A stretch of 30,898 bases of DNA, from contig CAJUKF010000025.1 in the NCBI GenBank assembly GCA_910587355.1, positions 7,426-38,323 of the forward strand, in the 5' to 3' direction. The translations under genes were made by a program, and so were the position numbers. The DNA comes from an uncultured Muribaculaceae bacterium (GTDB taxonomy: Bacteria > Bacteroidota > Bacteroidia > Bacteroidales > Muribaculaceae). The notes under the pieces were generated by a model. That model was not told the DNA's origin. It ran no database searches and saw only the letters and a list, made by a program, of their open reading frames with translations. Of the stretch, positions 17,610 through 26,625 are shown one piece after another (position 1 is the first letter of the stretch; each line of letters begins with the position of its first letter).

Positions 17610-20600
17610 TCATACAGACGAGGGCCGGTTTTTCTCACGCCACTGACGCGGTGACTCTCCGAAGCATTTACGGAACGCTCTGCTGAAATATGAGGAATCT
17701 GAAAAACCTATTTCAAAGCTGATTTCGGATACAGTGAGCGAGGTCTCGTGCAGGAGGCGGGCCGCATATTTGAGCCGAAGATTCTGTATGAATTCGTTTG
17801 TCGACTGTCCGGTAGTGGCTTTAAGTTTCCGATATAGGGTGGACTGACTCATGTTCATGGCTTCGCAGAGTTCGTCGCCGTTGAAAGAAGAGTCAGAAAT
17901 GTTCTCCAGAACACATGATGTCGCTTTTTTCAGCCAGTCGTTGCGCACATCGTTGGGCAGCGGCGCTTCGGCCGTGAGGTCGATATCGGTCTTGTATTTT
18001 TCGCGGGCTTTCCATGCTGTGTAAATCAGATTTCTGATGCGCAGGGCCAGAATGGAAAAATCGAAAGGCTTGACGATATATATGTCGGCCCCCGCCTCAT
18101 ACCCGCGCGAGCGATAAATATTCTCAGAGAACACAGATGCAAGAATGACCCTTATGTGGTCGGTCTCGACATTTTCCTTGATGCTGTTGCAAAGCTCGAT
18201 TCCGTTCAGTCCGTCTCCGAGCATTACATCGCAGACCACAATGTCGACATCGCCGCCTTTTATGATGGCCAGCGCTTCGTCGGCTGAAGATGCTTTCAGG
18301 GTGTTGAAGTGATTGCAGAGATAGTCGGAAAGCAAGTCGTGGAAATCCGGGTCGTCATCGACGACCAGAACCGTTGTTTTTCTGGCGAGTTCCTGCATGG
18401 TGTCGCCGTTGATTTCGGCCGGAGGCGCTGACAGGGTTCTCGGTTCTTCGAAACTATCGGCTGTGTAATGTGAAGACAAATCGACCGGCTCGATATCCTT
18501 GCCATCTGTCCTGTCGGGAAGCCAGAAAGTGAATGTTGTGAATTCCTCTGGGACAGACCCGACGGTAATGTCGCCTTCGTGAAGATTTATGAGAGATTTG
18601 ACATAAGAGAGACCCACCCCCGACGAATATTTGTCGTAACTGCGGGAAGTGAAAAAGCGCTCGAAGATATGCGGCAGACGGTCGGGTTCAATGCCGGCAC
18701 CGGAATTGGTTACGGAAGTATAGACCCGTCCGTCGCGGTGACTTACTGCAATCGACACTGTGCCGCCGACGGGAGTATATTTACCGGCGTTGGACAGCAG
18801 ATTGCCAATCACTTTTTCGAGCTTGTCGAAATCGGCCCATACAATAGGAGAACTGTCGTAAGTGGAAAGTTCCACTTTTATGTTGCGGCTCTCGAAAATC
18901 CACGAGAAGCGGTGAATCAGTTGTTCAAGGAGCGGTTTGTAATACAGCGGCTGAATATGGAGTTTTGTATGTTCGAGTTCGCGGAACGCGAGGAGTTCAT
19001 TGACGAGGGCGAGCAGCTTCTCGGCATTTCGCTTGACGACAAGAAAATATTTCTCACGTGCATGTTCGGCTATATTTCCGTCGAGGAGGTCGCGGATAGG
19101 GCCGATAATCAGAGAGAGGGGAGTTTTGAACTCATGGGAGATATTGACGAAGAAACGGAATTTCATCTCATTGATTTCCTTGTCCTTCTCCCTCTCAAGC
19201 CGCTCGATTTTTATGGCATTGCGCGAGCGTGCGATTTTCATGAGAAGATAAATGAGGTAAGCAAGGAAAGATATAATGAGCAGCGCGTATATTACAAAAG
19301 CAATGGTAGAGCGCCACCATGGCGGTACAATCTCGATTTGCAAGGTGCGCACATTTCCCGATGGTTCGCCATCGGGCCCGACAGTTGAAATCATCAGGGT
19401 ATATCTGCCGAAGCCGAGGCCTGTGAAGTCAACTCGGTTTCTGGAACCAAGCATATGCCATCGGCTGTCGATGCCACTGAGCATATATGCGTAGCTGATT
19501 GCATTGCTGTCGAAAGCGTTGCACGAAAAATCTATGCCCCATGAAAGCAGATTGCTGTGAAAGACAAGTCTGTCGAGAGAATCGAGACTCATTGGAAGCA
19601 CCTCCGGCCCATCAGGGTTCAGTGCTCCCGCAGGTTGCCTTGCGTTGTTGATAAACAAATCGCCGAGGACAATAGGATGCTCGACTGTGACATTGCCCTC
19701 GCGTGCAGGGTCGACTTCTACCAGTCCGCTGATGCTGCCGAACCATATTTTGCCACCGATAGCGGCGACTGCATTATAATTGAATCGGTTGGCGGGGAGG
19801 CCGTCGCGGACGGTATAGTTAGAAAATCGTGAGAGTTCAAGGTCGGTCTTGTAAATGCCGGAGTTGGAGGAGAACCATATGTTGCCGATGTCGTCCTGAC
19901 AGATGCCGTAGATGGTGTTGTCGGGCAGCCCGTTAAGACTGTTGAAATGCTTTACGGAGAGGTCGGCTATGCCCACTGCTGTGAGGCCTTCTTTTTCTGT
20001 GCCGGCCAGGATGCGGCCGTCGGAGAGTTCGCACAGAGTGACGTATCGCCTTACGGGAGTATCGATAAACTTCGGTGAGTAGTTTTCATTACGGTCAAGC
20101 TTTACGATTCCGCGGCCGTAGCAGGCGAGCCAGATATTTCCGAGGTAATCCTCAATCATTCCCCAGACGAAAGTTCCGGCAAGTTCACGGGCATGTTGCT
20201 CAAACTTGCCCGTGGCACTGTTATATCGGTATAGACCCTCGTAGAAAGTGCCAATCCAGATATTTCCTCTGCGGTCGTTGAGAATGCTGTATATGCTGTT
20301 GGAAGGGAAGTGTAGGTCACGTGTAAGGTGTTGGTTTTCTTTATTAAGGAGAGAAAGGCCTCCGTAGTAGTTCCCAATCCACAGATTCCCTTTGCTGTCG
20401 GCACAGACGGCATGAACGTTGTCGTTTGAAAGACTGCTGTTGCGTGAATTATAGTTGACGAATGCGGAAGAGGAGGAATTATACTCGTACAATCCGCGGT
20501 TTTCGGTTCCGATATAGATGCGTTCGCCTACGACACTGATAGAACTCACGACAGCACCGCGAAGTTCATCAAGCCCGTTGCCTGATTTGAGAGAAGAGAA

Positions 20601-21632
20601 CAGTCCGTAGCGAGGATTCATGATGTTTACGCCGTTGAAAAAAGAGCCGGCCCACATTGTGCCGTCGCGGTCGCAGAGGAGGCTGTATATGGCGTTGTCG
20701 TTCAGTCCCCAGATATCATTGTCGTGTCTGACAATGAACTCCGATGATTTGTCGGATAGTACGGCGATACCTTTTTCTGTGGCGGCCCATATATTTCCGT
20801 CGGTATCGGCGGCTACTGACCGGACTATATCGCTGCGGAGTGTGCCTTCATCGACACCGAAATGCGAGATGCCCGAGTTTGCGATAAGGTAGAGGCCTGC
20901 GCCTGCGGTGGCGGCCCAAAGCCCGTCGCAGTTCTCAAAGAGGCATGTGATTTGGTGAGGACCGGTTCGGAGCACGGGCGAGGCCGTCTGCTGTATAGAA
21001 TCTACCTTCCATACTACCCCGGTGTGGTCGCCGTACCATACCGAGCCGTCTTCGCGGCAGAGCACTGCTGTCACATGCCGCGATGATTCGGCCGGTTGAG
21101 CAATCACTGTACATTTTTTACGGTCGGAATCTATAAGATTAAGACCGTTTGTGGAGCCTGCCCACAGATTGTTGTCCTTGTCGAGCGCGAGACATTCGAC
21201 GGCATCGGCCGACAGCCGCAGCGGACTTGTCTCGCTGCTGTTATACGTGAGATAGACGTTGTTATGACGGTCGTGACGGTATAATCCTTTTTCGGATGCG
21301 AACCAAAGATATCCGTTCTGGTCCTCTGTCATCTGATAAACACTGTATCGGGTTCCTGAGGTGGAATCTTCGAAGGCATAGTCGACAAATGAGTATCCGT
21401 CGTACCGGTATGCTCCGTACATTGTTGTGAACCACATATATCCGGCTGAATCCTGAAAAATATCCCATACCCATGTATAAGGCAATCCGTTTGTGTCGTC
21501 GAGGTGGCGGAACCGATAGCGCGATTCGCTCTCATCGACCGGAGAGGGATATGTCCGGCCGCCCATTGCGTTGAGCGAAGGAAGTACAAGACCAAGGAGG
21601 GCAATTAAAATATTCAGGCGGCGGATGTTCAT
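17610..21632 (-). CDS. Hybrid two-component system regulator (HTCS), apparently complete
   Basis: 1340 residues from ATG 21632. The longer frame back to 21707 overlaps the upstream gene, while ATG 21632 gives a clean signal peptide (MNIRRLNILIALLGLVLPSL). Two regulator-repeat beta-propellers follow (for example YMWFTTMYGAYRYDGY, NIWIGTFYEGLYRYN), then a Y_Y_Y domain (about 690-770) and a membrane helix (about 775-800). The kinase core has H833 in VNISHEFKTPL, N-box NLLSNAGKYTP, TNSGAGI (Asn in place of the usual G1 Asp, a tolerated variant in this family) and SSGVGLSYVK. The receiver has VVDDD, D1135 in VVCDVMLGDG, and VKPFD, and an AraC-type HTH ends the protein. It probably activates the SusC operon on sensing an oligosaccharide in the periplasm. 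It lies 17 bases after the GH127 gene, so both share a promoter. Confidence 0.95.
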   Translation of the reverse strand: MNIRRLNILIALLGLVLPSLNAMGGRTYPSPVDESESRYRFRHLDDTNGLPYTWVWDIFQDSAGYMWFTTMYGAYRYDGYSFVDYAFEDSTSGTRYSVYQMTEDQNGYLWFASEKGLYRHDRHNNVYLTYNSSETSPLRLSADAVECLALDKDNNLWAGSTNGLNLIDSDRKKCTVIAQPAESSRHVTAVLCREDGSVWYGDHTGVVWKVDSIQQTASPVLRTGPHQITCLFENCDGLWAATAGAGLYLIANSGISHFGVDEGTLRSDIVRSVAADTDGNIWAATEKGIAVLSDKSSEFIVRHDNDIWGLNDNAIYSLLCDRDGTMWAGSFFNGVNIMNPRYGLFSSLKSGNGLDELRGAVVSSISVVGERIYIGTENRGLYEYNSSSSAFVNYNSRNSSLSNDNVHAVCADSKGNLWIGNYYGGLSLLNKENQHLTRDLHFPSNSIYSILNDRRGNIWIGTFYEGLYRYNSATGKFEQHARELAGTFVWGMIEDYLGNIWLACYGRGIVKLDRNENYSPKFIDTPVRRYVTLCELSDGRILAGTEKEGLTAVGIADLSVKHFNSLNGLPDNTIYGICQDDIGNIWFSSNSGIYKTDLELSRFSNYTVRDGLPANRFNYNAVAAIGGKIWFGSISGLVEVDPAREGNVTVEHPIVLGDLFINNARQPAGALNPDGPEVLPMSLDSLDRLVFHSNLLSWGIDFSCNAFDSNAISYAYMLSGIDSRWHMLGSRNRVDFTGLGFGRYTLMISTVGPDGEPSGNVRTLQIEIVPPWWRSTIAFVIYALLIISFLAYLIYLLMKIARSRNAIKIERLEREKDKEINEMKFRFFVNISHEFKTPLSLIIGPIRDLLDGNIAEHAREKYFLVVKRNAEKLLALVNELLAFRELEHTKLHIQPLYYKPLLEQLIHRFSWIFESRNIKVELSTYDSSPIVWADFDKLEKVIGNLLSNAGKYTPVGGTVSIAVSHRDGRVYTSVTNSGAGIEPDRLPHIFERFFTSRSYDKYSSGVGLSYVKSLINLHEGDITVGSVPEEFTTFTFWLPDRTDGKDIEPVDLSSHYTADSFEEPRTLSAPPAEINGDTMQELARKTTVLVVDDDPDFHDLLSDYLCNHFNTLKASSADEALAIIKGGDVDIVVCDVMLGDGLNGIELCNSIKENVETDHIRVILASVFSENIYRSRGYEAGADIYIVKPFDFSILALRIRNLIYTAWKAREKYKTDIDLTAEAPLPNDVRNDWLKKATSCVLENISDSSFNGDELCEAMNMSQSTLYRKLKATTGQSTNEFIQNLRLKYAARLLHETSLTVSEISFEIGFSDSSYFSRAFRKCFGESPRQWREKNRPSSV

Positions 21633-21649
21633 GGTTTCAGAGTTTAGAT

Positions 21650-23674
21650 TCAAAAAGCGGAGTGTGTGCCGACCATGGGGAATTCGGTGATTCTCAGAAT
21701 GGTACACCCGTACGGTATCAATTCAATACGAGTGGTATCGGATGTCTCCAGACCATACATTATGCTGTATGGCAAGGGGCCTGCAGAGCCATTGTATTCT
21801 TTCCACGACGGTACTCTTACGGCATCGGTTACAATGGACAGGGGAGCATTTGCGAAGCTCCAGGGGCTGGAGCCTGCCACAAGCGCCGAATCAGCCATGA
21901 ACCGGTATCTTGAAGGAATGTCGCTCTCCTTGCACTGGAGGAGGGCATAATTCCAGGGGGTGTCGGATGTATCTTCATAGAACCAGTCGCCTATAGTAGC
22001 CACATCGACATCATTGGATGCGCGTGTACGCCGGCTTTCCATTTTCAGTGCGTAAACGAGCGGCCCTCGTTCGACTGAACGTGCATTTTCTTTCCAGCGG
22101 GTGATGCGTATTTCGGGAGTGAAAGCAATGTCAACGATGTCGTTCTGCTTCCATTCTCTGGTGAGCACGGCCATGTTTTCGTTGTCGGTTTCATAGCATA
22201 TGTTCTCTCCGTTGACAGAAATGGCCGTCTCTTTGCTCCATGAAGGTATGCGTAGAGCGAAATCAAACTTCGCCGGGGCCGACAGACTGTCGACAGTGAA
22301 TCGGACAGTCTCTCCAAAAGGATAGCAGGTGTGTTCGGTGACAGTGATTTTCTCATTGTCGGCAACTGTGGCCGAGACAGAACACGGTGCGTACTGTGCC
22401 ACTGCCAAACCTCCGTCAGGGGTGCCATACCAAAGGTTTGCCGTGAATTTGGGCCAACCCTGATGCATGTTCGAGGTACAGCAGGGATACCCTGTCTGGA
22501 GCCCGAAACATGCATCAGTTCCCGAGTGATTCACATCGAAATTACGGTTGCCCTGCCTAAGACTAATCTGATTTACCTGTTGGAAATATTGGCGTGTTAT
22601 AAAATCATCGTCGATTTGTGCTGGAAGTGCATTGTAAGTGATTTTTTCAAGAAGTTCGGCAAATTCGGAGCACCCTGTAATGGCATACATGGTTTCGAGA
22701 GTATACATCAGTTCGACAATTGTGCAGAGCTCGACACCCTGCGTCGGGTCGTTGCCGTGAATGGCTTCGTCTCCGCTGAACATTCCGGTAGGATATCCGT
22801 GAACGTCACGGAGGTCGGCGAGTGCCTTTTTCACGGCCTGGATATATTCGGGGCGCGGGTCTGCGAGCCACTGCATTACGGGAGTCTTGAGTCCCTGGGC
22901 CAGATTTACGGCATGTATGGTGCCTACACGGGTGAGTTTGTCGCTTTCGAGGAAGATTTCGGTATAAGGCTCGGACTGTTCATAAATTTTTTTACCGAGT
23001 TCGAGGAGTTTCGGGTCGTGGGTCCTGTTGTACAGCCAGTATACAGTCTGTAGATTGTCGCCGCCGCGGAAACGTGCCCAGAAACTCCAGTTGTCAAGAG
23101 GATATTCGTCGAGGTTATCGAGCTGATAGTGGAAATAGCGTGTCATAAAAGGAATGACACGCGAGTCGCCGGTGGCTGAATGATATTGCATGAGGACCTT
23201 GAGCATGACCATTTTTGGCCACCAGTCACGGCAATTGTCGCGCTGTAGGCCCGGTTCATATTCATAATCGGTCATGGGGCCGAAATAACCGTTGTCTCTC
23301 TGGCTTGCCAATGTCCATTCTATCCAGGGCTGCACTTTTGCAATAAGGGTGCTGTCGCCCAGCGTATATGCCAGAGGCAACAGGCCGTCAATCCAGTACG
23401 GGCCCCTTTCCCACTGGTCTCCGTCACCGCCGAGCCAGCCGTTACGCTTTCCCATTACAAGCGGATACAGTTCGTCGAGATGACCTGTGGCACCATCGCG
23501 CTGCGCGACAAGCATCTGGCGAAGCCAGCCGGCTGGTTTGATGGAGCCGAGCGGCAACTGATTATACGCCTGAGGCTGCAAAGTGTATGAATCTTTATTT
23601 CGGGCGCATGAACTGAAAAGCACCAATGCCAGTAAAAGACAGAAAGCGGCAAGAATGGAGTGTTTGGTTTTCAT
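21650..23674 (-). CDS. GH127-family lipoprotein (beta-L-arabinofuranosidase-like, former DUF1680)
   Basis: 674 residues from ATG 23674; the upstream TTG at 23695 lies inside the -7 box and cannot be a start. The signal MKTKHSILAAFCLLLALVLF leads to a lipobox SSC. The (alpha/alpha)-barrel-like body has DQWERGPYWIDGLLPLAY, NCRDWWPKMVMLKVLMQY and a beta-sandwich tail with PSWSKETAISVNGE and VERGPLVYAL. Characterised GH127 enzymes bind zinc through a Glu, an E-x-C cysteine and a Cys-Cys pair, one of which is the nucleophile. Here these correspond to E315 and C317 in GVELCTIVE and C398-C399 in GYPCCTSN. The family hydrolyses beta-L-arabinofuranosides, and related families act on other furanosides, so the precise substrate is inferred. 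The lipobox places it in the cell envelope. It is the first gene of the operon with the right HTCS. Confidence 0.9.
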   Translation of the reverse strand: MKTKHSILAAFCLLLALVLFSSCARNKDSYTLQPQAYNQLPLGSIKPAGWLRQMLVAQRDGATGHLDELYPLVMGKRNGWLGGDGDQWERGPYWIDGLLPLAYTLGDSTLIAKVQPWIEWTLASQRDNGYFGPMTDYEYEPGLQRDNCRDWWPKMVMLKVLMQYHSATGDSRVIPFMTRYFHYQLDNLDEYPLDNWSFWARFRGGDNLQTVYWLYNRTHDPKLLELGKKIYEQSEPYTEIFLESDKLTRVGTIHAVNLAQGLKTPVMQWLADPRPEYIQAVKKALADLRDVHGYPTGMFSGDEAIHGNDPTQGVELCTIVELMYTLETMYAITGCSEFAELLEKITYNALPAQIDDDFITRQYFQQVNQISLRQGNRNFDVNHSGTDACFGLQTGYPCCTSNMHQGWPKFTANLWYGTPDGGLAVAQYAPCSVSATVADNEKITVTEHTCYPFGETVRFTVDSLSAPAKFDFALRIPSWSKETAISVNGENICYETDNENMAVLTREWKQNDIVDIAFTPEIRITRWKENARSVERGPLVYALKMESRRTRASNDVDVATIGDWFYEDTSDTPWNYALLQCKESDIPSRYRFMADSALVAGSSPWSFANAPLSIVTDAVRVPSWKEYNGSAGPLPYSIMYGLETSDTTRIELIPYGCTILRITEFPMVGTHSAF

Positions 23675-23692
23675 AGTGATGTGTATTTTTCG

Positions 23693-23700
23693 CAAAGTTA
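23693..23700 (-). promoter_or_regulatory. Bacteroidetes -7 promoter box for the GH127-HTCS operon
   Basis: On the minus strand the site is TAACTTTG, a match to TAnnTTTG, 19 bases before ATG 23674, giving a short leader. The 134 bases upstream (23701-23834) hold no gene and no clear -33 box. Confidence 0.6.
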
Positions 23701-23834
23701 CCTTTTAACCGGGCGTTTATGCATTAAAATCACGTCAGAATTCCGTACAATTCATTCAATACTGTCATTTCGGGCATATCCTGTGTATTTCCGTCGTGCC
23801 GGTAATTTATGAAATAGATAAATGTGTCTCGGTA

Positions 23835-23883
23835 TTAAAAAAGTGATGTGCCATAATTGATAAGTTTATGACACATCACCTTT
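23835..23883 (-). terminator. Rho-independent terminator after the M6 protease gene
   Basis: On the minus strand a hairpin forms from GTGATGTG-x-CATAA-type arms (23843-23856 with 23866-23879), giving 13 pairs and one mismatch around a 9-base loop. It is followed at once by six T residues. It begins about 20 bases after the protease stop at 23902 and separates this operon from the PUL promoter downstream. Confidence 0.85.
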
Positions 23884-23901
23884 GATGTATGCTATGGAAA
23901 T

Positions 23902-26610
23902 CTATCTGCATCCTGCCGTAAGTTTACGGACGATACCGTCGGCTACGGCGATATACAGCCCGGCTTCTACGGGAACGGAAGTGTATGCTCCGGCCGGGAG
24001 AACGGATGTATGGATGCAAGTTCCTGTCAGAGTGTAAATCCGCAGGGTTGTTTCAACTCCGGTGTTGTTACGCGCTACAATAGCGCTGGCTGATGTTGAG
24101 AGCTCTATCGCATTATTGTCAGCTATGGCGCTCCCTGCACCTGATGCGTCCAGCGTCCGCACAAGACGTGGCGTGGAGTCAAGTGAAGTGAGTGAGCCGT
24201 CGTTGGCAGAAACCGTATAGCTATAGAGTGTCGCGGGCTTCAATCCTGTGACATCTGCCGACAAGACATTCTCTGTTTCAAAGGGATTATATCTTTCAAC
24301 AGCTTGTGCCGAGGTAGCCTGATGTGTGACCCTGATGTCATCTATTACCAGAGTGCCCTTGGACAAAGGACGGGAGAATGCAATATGTACTGAGTAATAC
24401 GGTACATTGGCAAATTCATCGACAAGTTCCACCCGGGCTCCGGCTTTGTCGCTGACCAGAGAGCCGATTTCGGCGATTGTCTGCCATTTGCGCCCATCAA
24501 ATGCGTAGACCATGATTTTGTGGCGGTCTTCGGTTTTGACACCCCTGTACCAGAATTCAACCGACGTAATCATGGCGGTCTCGAGGGGAGACTGTACATA
24601 AGCGTTGTCAGATGTCATGCTCAGTCCGGGTGCGGTATTTCCGTAATATCCGCTGAAAGAACTTGTGGTGCAGCCCGATGTCACAATCCATTCGTCGGGC
24701 GTCATGTTTCCGTCGGCGAAATCGTTGATGTGGTAATAAGTTGTCAGCGGTGTCACCTCTTTCACGGTCAGATTATAGCTTACTGCACCCGGAAGAGCTT
24801 CCCAATTTGCGGTAAAGCCGTCGGAACTTAGCTCTGTGGCATCTGAGCATACGGGGATATCTGAGCGGAAATCCTCTTCTAGGGTCGTCAGAGACTGCTC
24901 GGCTGAATAATCGCTTATGTGGCATCCGCCCATTGCACGGACGCGGAAGTAGTATTCAGTCGATGGCGTCAGTCCTGTAACAGCAGCCGTACATTCGGTC
25001 CCGGTTATAAAGAGACGGTAACCGTCGACATACTCTTTTTTGAAAACGGAGCCTGTCCTGATTTTCTGATAGACTTCGACAATGTATGCAGTCGCACCCT
25101 CTACACCATCCCATTCGATGTCGAACGACACGGGTGAGATGTTGTCAGCAGTGATTGAGACGGGCACATCGAGTTTTGTCTCCAGATTTGCAACGTTAAA
25201 CAGAATATTGCCTCCCGGGAGCTCGCGTATGTTGAAAATACCTTTGTCAAGCGTTGTGCCTGAATACGGTCTGAAGGCGGGAATCTCGCACACATCCGCA
25301 CTTCCGGGATAGGAGTCGCCGCTGCGGTTTTCGTCGGAAGAGATGCCGTCGGCTTCAATGAGGTCGATTCGCTGGTGGCTTGCAACATTGTTGACGGAGT
25401 TCGACAGCCACGCTTTCCGGTCGTAGTCGATATGCCATACGAGCATACCGTGGCCCGGAAGATGTGCGTCCCACCCTTTGCGCTGACGGTTTTCAATGAT
25501 GTAGAATTCATTGTCTGCGGTCGTGCTGAGGATGAATGCGGTGTTCTCTCCGGCTTCCAGACTTAGGTCATGTTCGGAAGCTTCTAAAGGTTTGGGGTCG
25601 AGCCAGCCGAGAGCATAACGTTCGTATGCTGAATATAACGGAGGCGTATGACCGTTGTTGTTTCTGCCTCCGGAAGCCATTATGCTCCATGTCGCGGGGT
25701 GCTCGTCGTTTGAATAATCGGTAGCATACAAGTCGGGAAGACCTAAAACATGAGAGAACTCATGGCAGAAAGTGCCTATTCCGACAAGACTTTCGGTCGA
25801 CATGTCGATTTCGTTGGAGCAGGCGTATTTGTCGAGTGCAACTCCGTCGAATTCGGCTCTCAGTTTAGCATATGCATACCCTGAATGCGGCCAGATAGTA
25901 TTTGCGGATGCACCGTCGGCCTGACTGTATCCGGGATAAAACACATATACGTTGTCGATATATCCGTCGCCATCAAGGTCAAACTCTGAAAAGTCGACTT
26001 TGTCATCGACAAGGACGCAGGCATCGCGAATCATCTCTGCGGGCCGGATATCGGGCTTGCCCTCATCGGGTCCGCCGTAGTAAGCCATTTTTTCGGGTAG
26101 TGTTACCGGGCCCAGTATGACGGGGTCGAGCTCGAAAGCACCGAAAGAACTGTCATTGAAATAATCGCGGACACTGCCGGTAGCTCCGTTATCGCTGAAT
26201 CCGGGCATCGTCAGCATTCGTGTTACTGCATCGGCCGGATTCTCCGAGATGAACTGCATATCGGAGAACTGAGCCAGTATGACAAGTGTTTTGATTTTTC
26301 CTTTTGTGGGGTAAGATGATACGGTGTTCCGAGACTGGACTCTCGATTCTCGGGCTTTGGTGCGCAGATACTTGCCTCTGTCGGTGATTGTCTGTTCCGA
26401 GGGGACAAGCCGGCCTGACGCGTCAGCTGTGAGAATGGTGCCGTCAGGACTAATGTAGGTGTACCAGTTTCCGTCGCCGAAAAGTTCGGCTTTGACACTG
26501 GTCCCGTCGGGCTGGGGAATCTCAAGAAGGCCCTGGCGCGGCGGCATTGCGACAGCCGCCGCGCCGGCCAGAGTGAGAATAGCTGAAAATATTGATAATG
26601 ATTTCATCAT
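23902..26610 (-). CDS. M6-family (immune inhibitor A-like) secreted metalloprotease with FN3 domains and T9SS sorting domain
   Basis: 902 residues from ATG 26610; the preceding TTG is not preferred and the next ATG at 26607 is possible. Residues 1 to about 22 are a signal peptide and a propeptide-like region runs to about 105. The catalytic domain has the zinc motif HEFSHVLGLPDLY (H283, E284, H287) and a Met-turn-like WSIMASGG. An EF-hand-like DLDGDGYIDNVYVFYPGY lies upstream, all hallmarks of peptidase family M6. A fibronectin type III domain follows (about 482-585), then a second FN3 split by a jelly-roll-like insertion (about 590-815). The C-terminal tail (about 830-902) looks like a type A T9SS sorting domain. 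The protein is expected at the cell surface or outside the cell. It is second in a two-gene operon, 15 bases after the adhesin-like gene. Confidence 0.93.
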   Translation of the reverse strand: MMKSLSIFSAILTLAGAAAVAMPPRQGLLEIPQPDGTSVKAELFGDGNWYTYISPDGTILTADASGRLVPSEQTITDRGKYLRTKARESRVQSRNTVSSYPTKGKIKTLVILAQFSDMQFISENPADAVTRMLTMPGFSDNGATGSVRDYFNDSSFGAFELDPVILGPVTLPEKMAYYGGPDEGKPDIRPAEMIRDACVLVDDKVDFSEFDLDGDGYIDNVYVFYPGYSQADGASANTIWPHSGYAYAKLRAEFDGVALDKYACSNEIDMSTESLVGIGTFCHEFSHVLGLPDLYATDYSNDEHPATWSIMASGGRNNNGHTPPLYSAYERYALGWLDPKPLEASEHDLSLEAGENTAFILSTTADNEFYIIENRQRKGWDAHLPGHGMLVWHIDYDRKAWLSNSVNNVASHQRIDLIEADGISSDENRSGDSYPGSADVCEIPAFRPYSGTTLDKGIFNIRELPGGNILFNVANLETKLDVPVSITADNISPVSFDIEWDGVEGATAYIVEVYQKIRTGSVFKKEYVDGYRLFITGTECTAAVTGLTPSTEYYFRVRAMGGCHISDYSAEQSLTTLEEDFRSDIPVCSDATELSSDGFTANWEALPGAVSYNLTVKEVTPLTTYYHINDFADGNMTPDEWIVTSGCTTSSFSGYYGNTAPGLSMTSDNAYVQSPLETAMITSVEFWYRGVKTEDRHKIMVYAFDGRKWQTIAEIGSLVSDKAGARVELVDEFANVPYYSVHIAFSRPLSKGTLVIDDIRVTHQATSAQAVERYNPFETENVLSADVTGLKPATLYSYTVSANDGSLTSLDSTPRLVRTLDASGAGSAIADNNAIELSTSASAIVARNNTGVETTLRIYTLTGTCIHTSVLPAGAYTSVPVEAGLYIAVADGIVRKLTAGCR

Positions 26611-26625
26611 CAAAGTTTTCGTGTC

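Noticed and set aside
18579..19388. Plus-strand open frame of 269 codons inside the right HTCS
   Set aside because: Antisense to the conserved kinase core, whose coding sense is certain. The length reflects the codon bias of the real gene.
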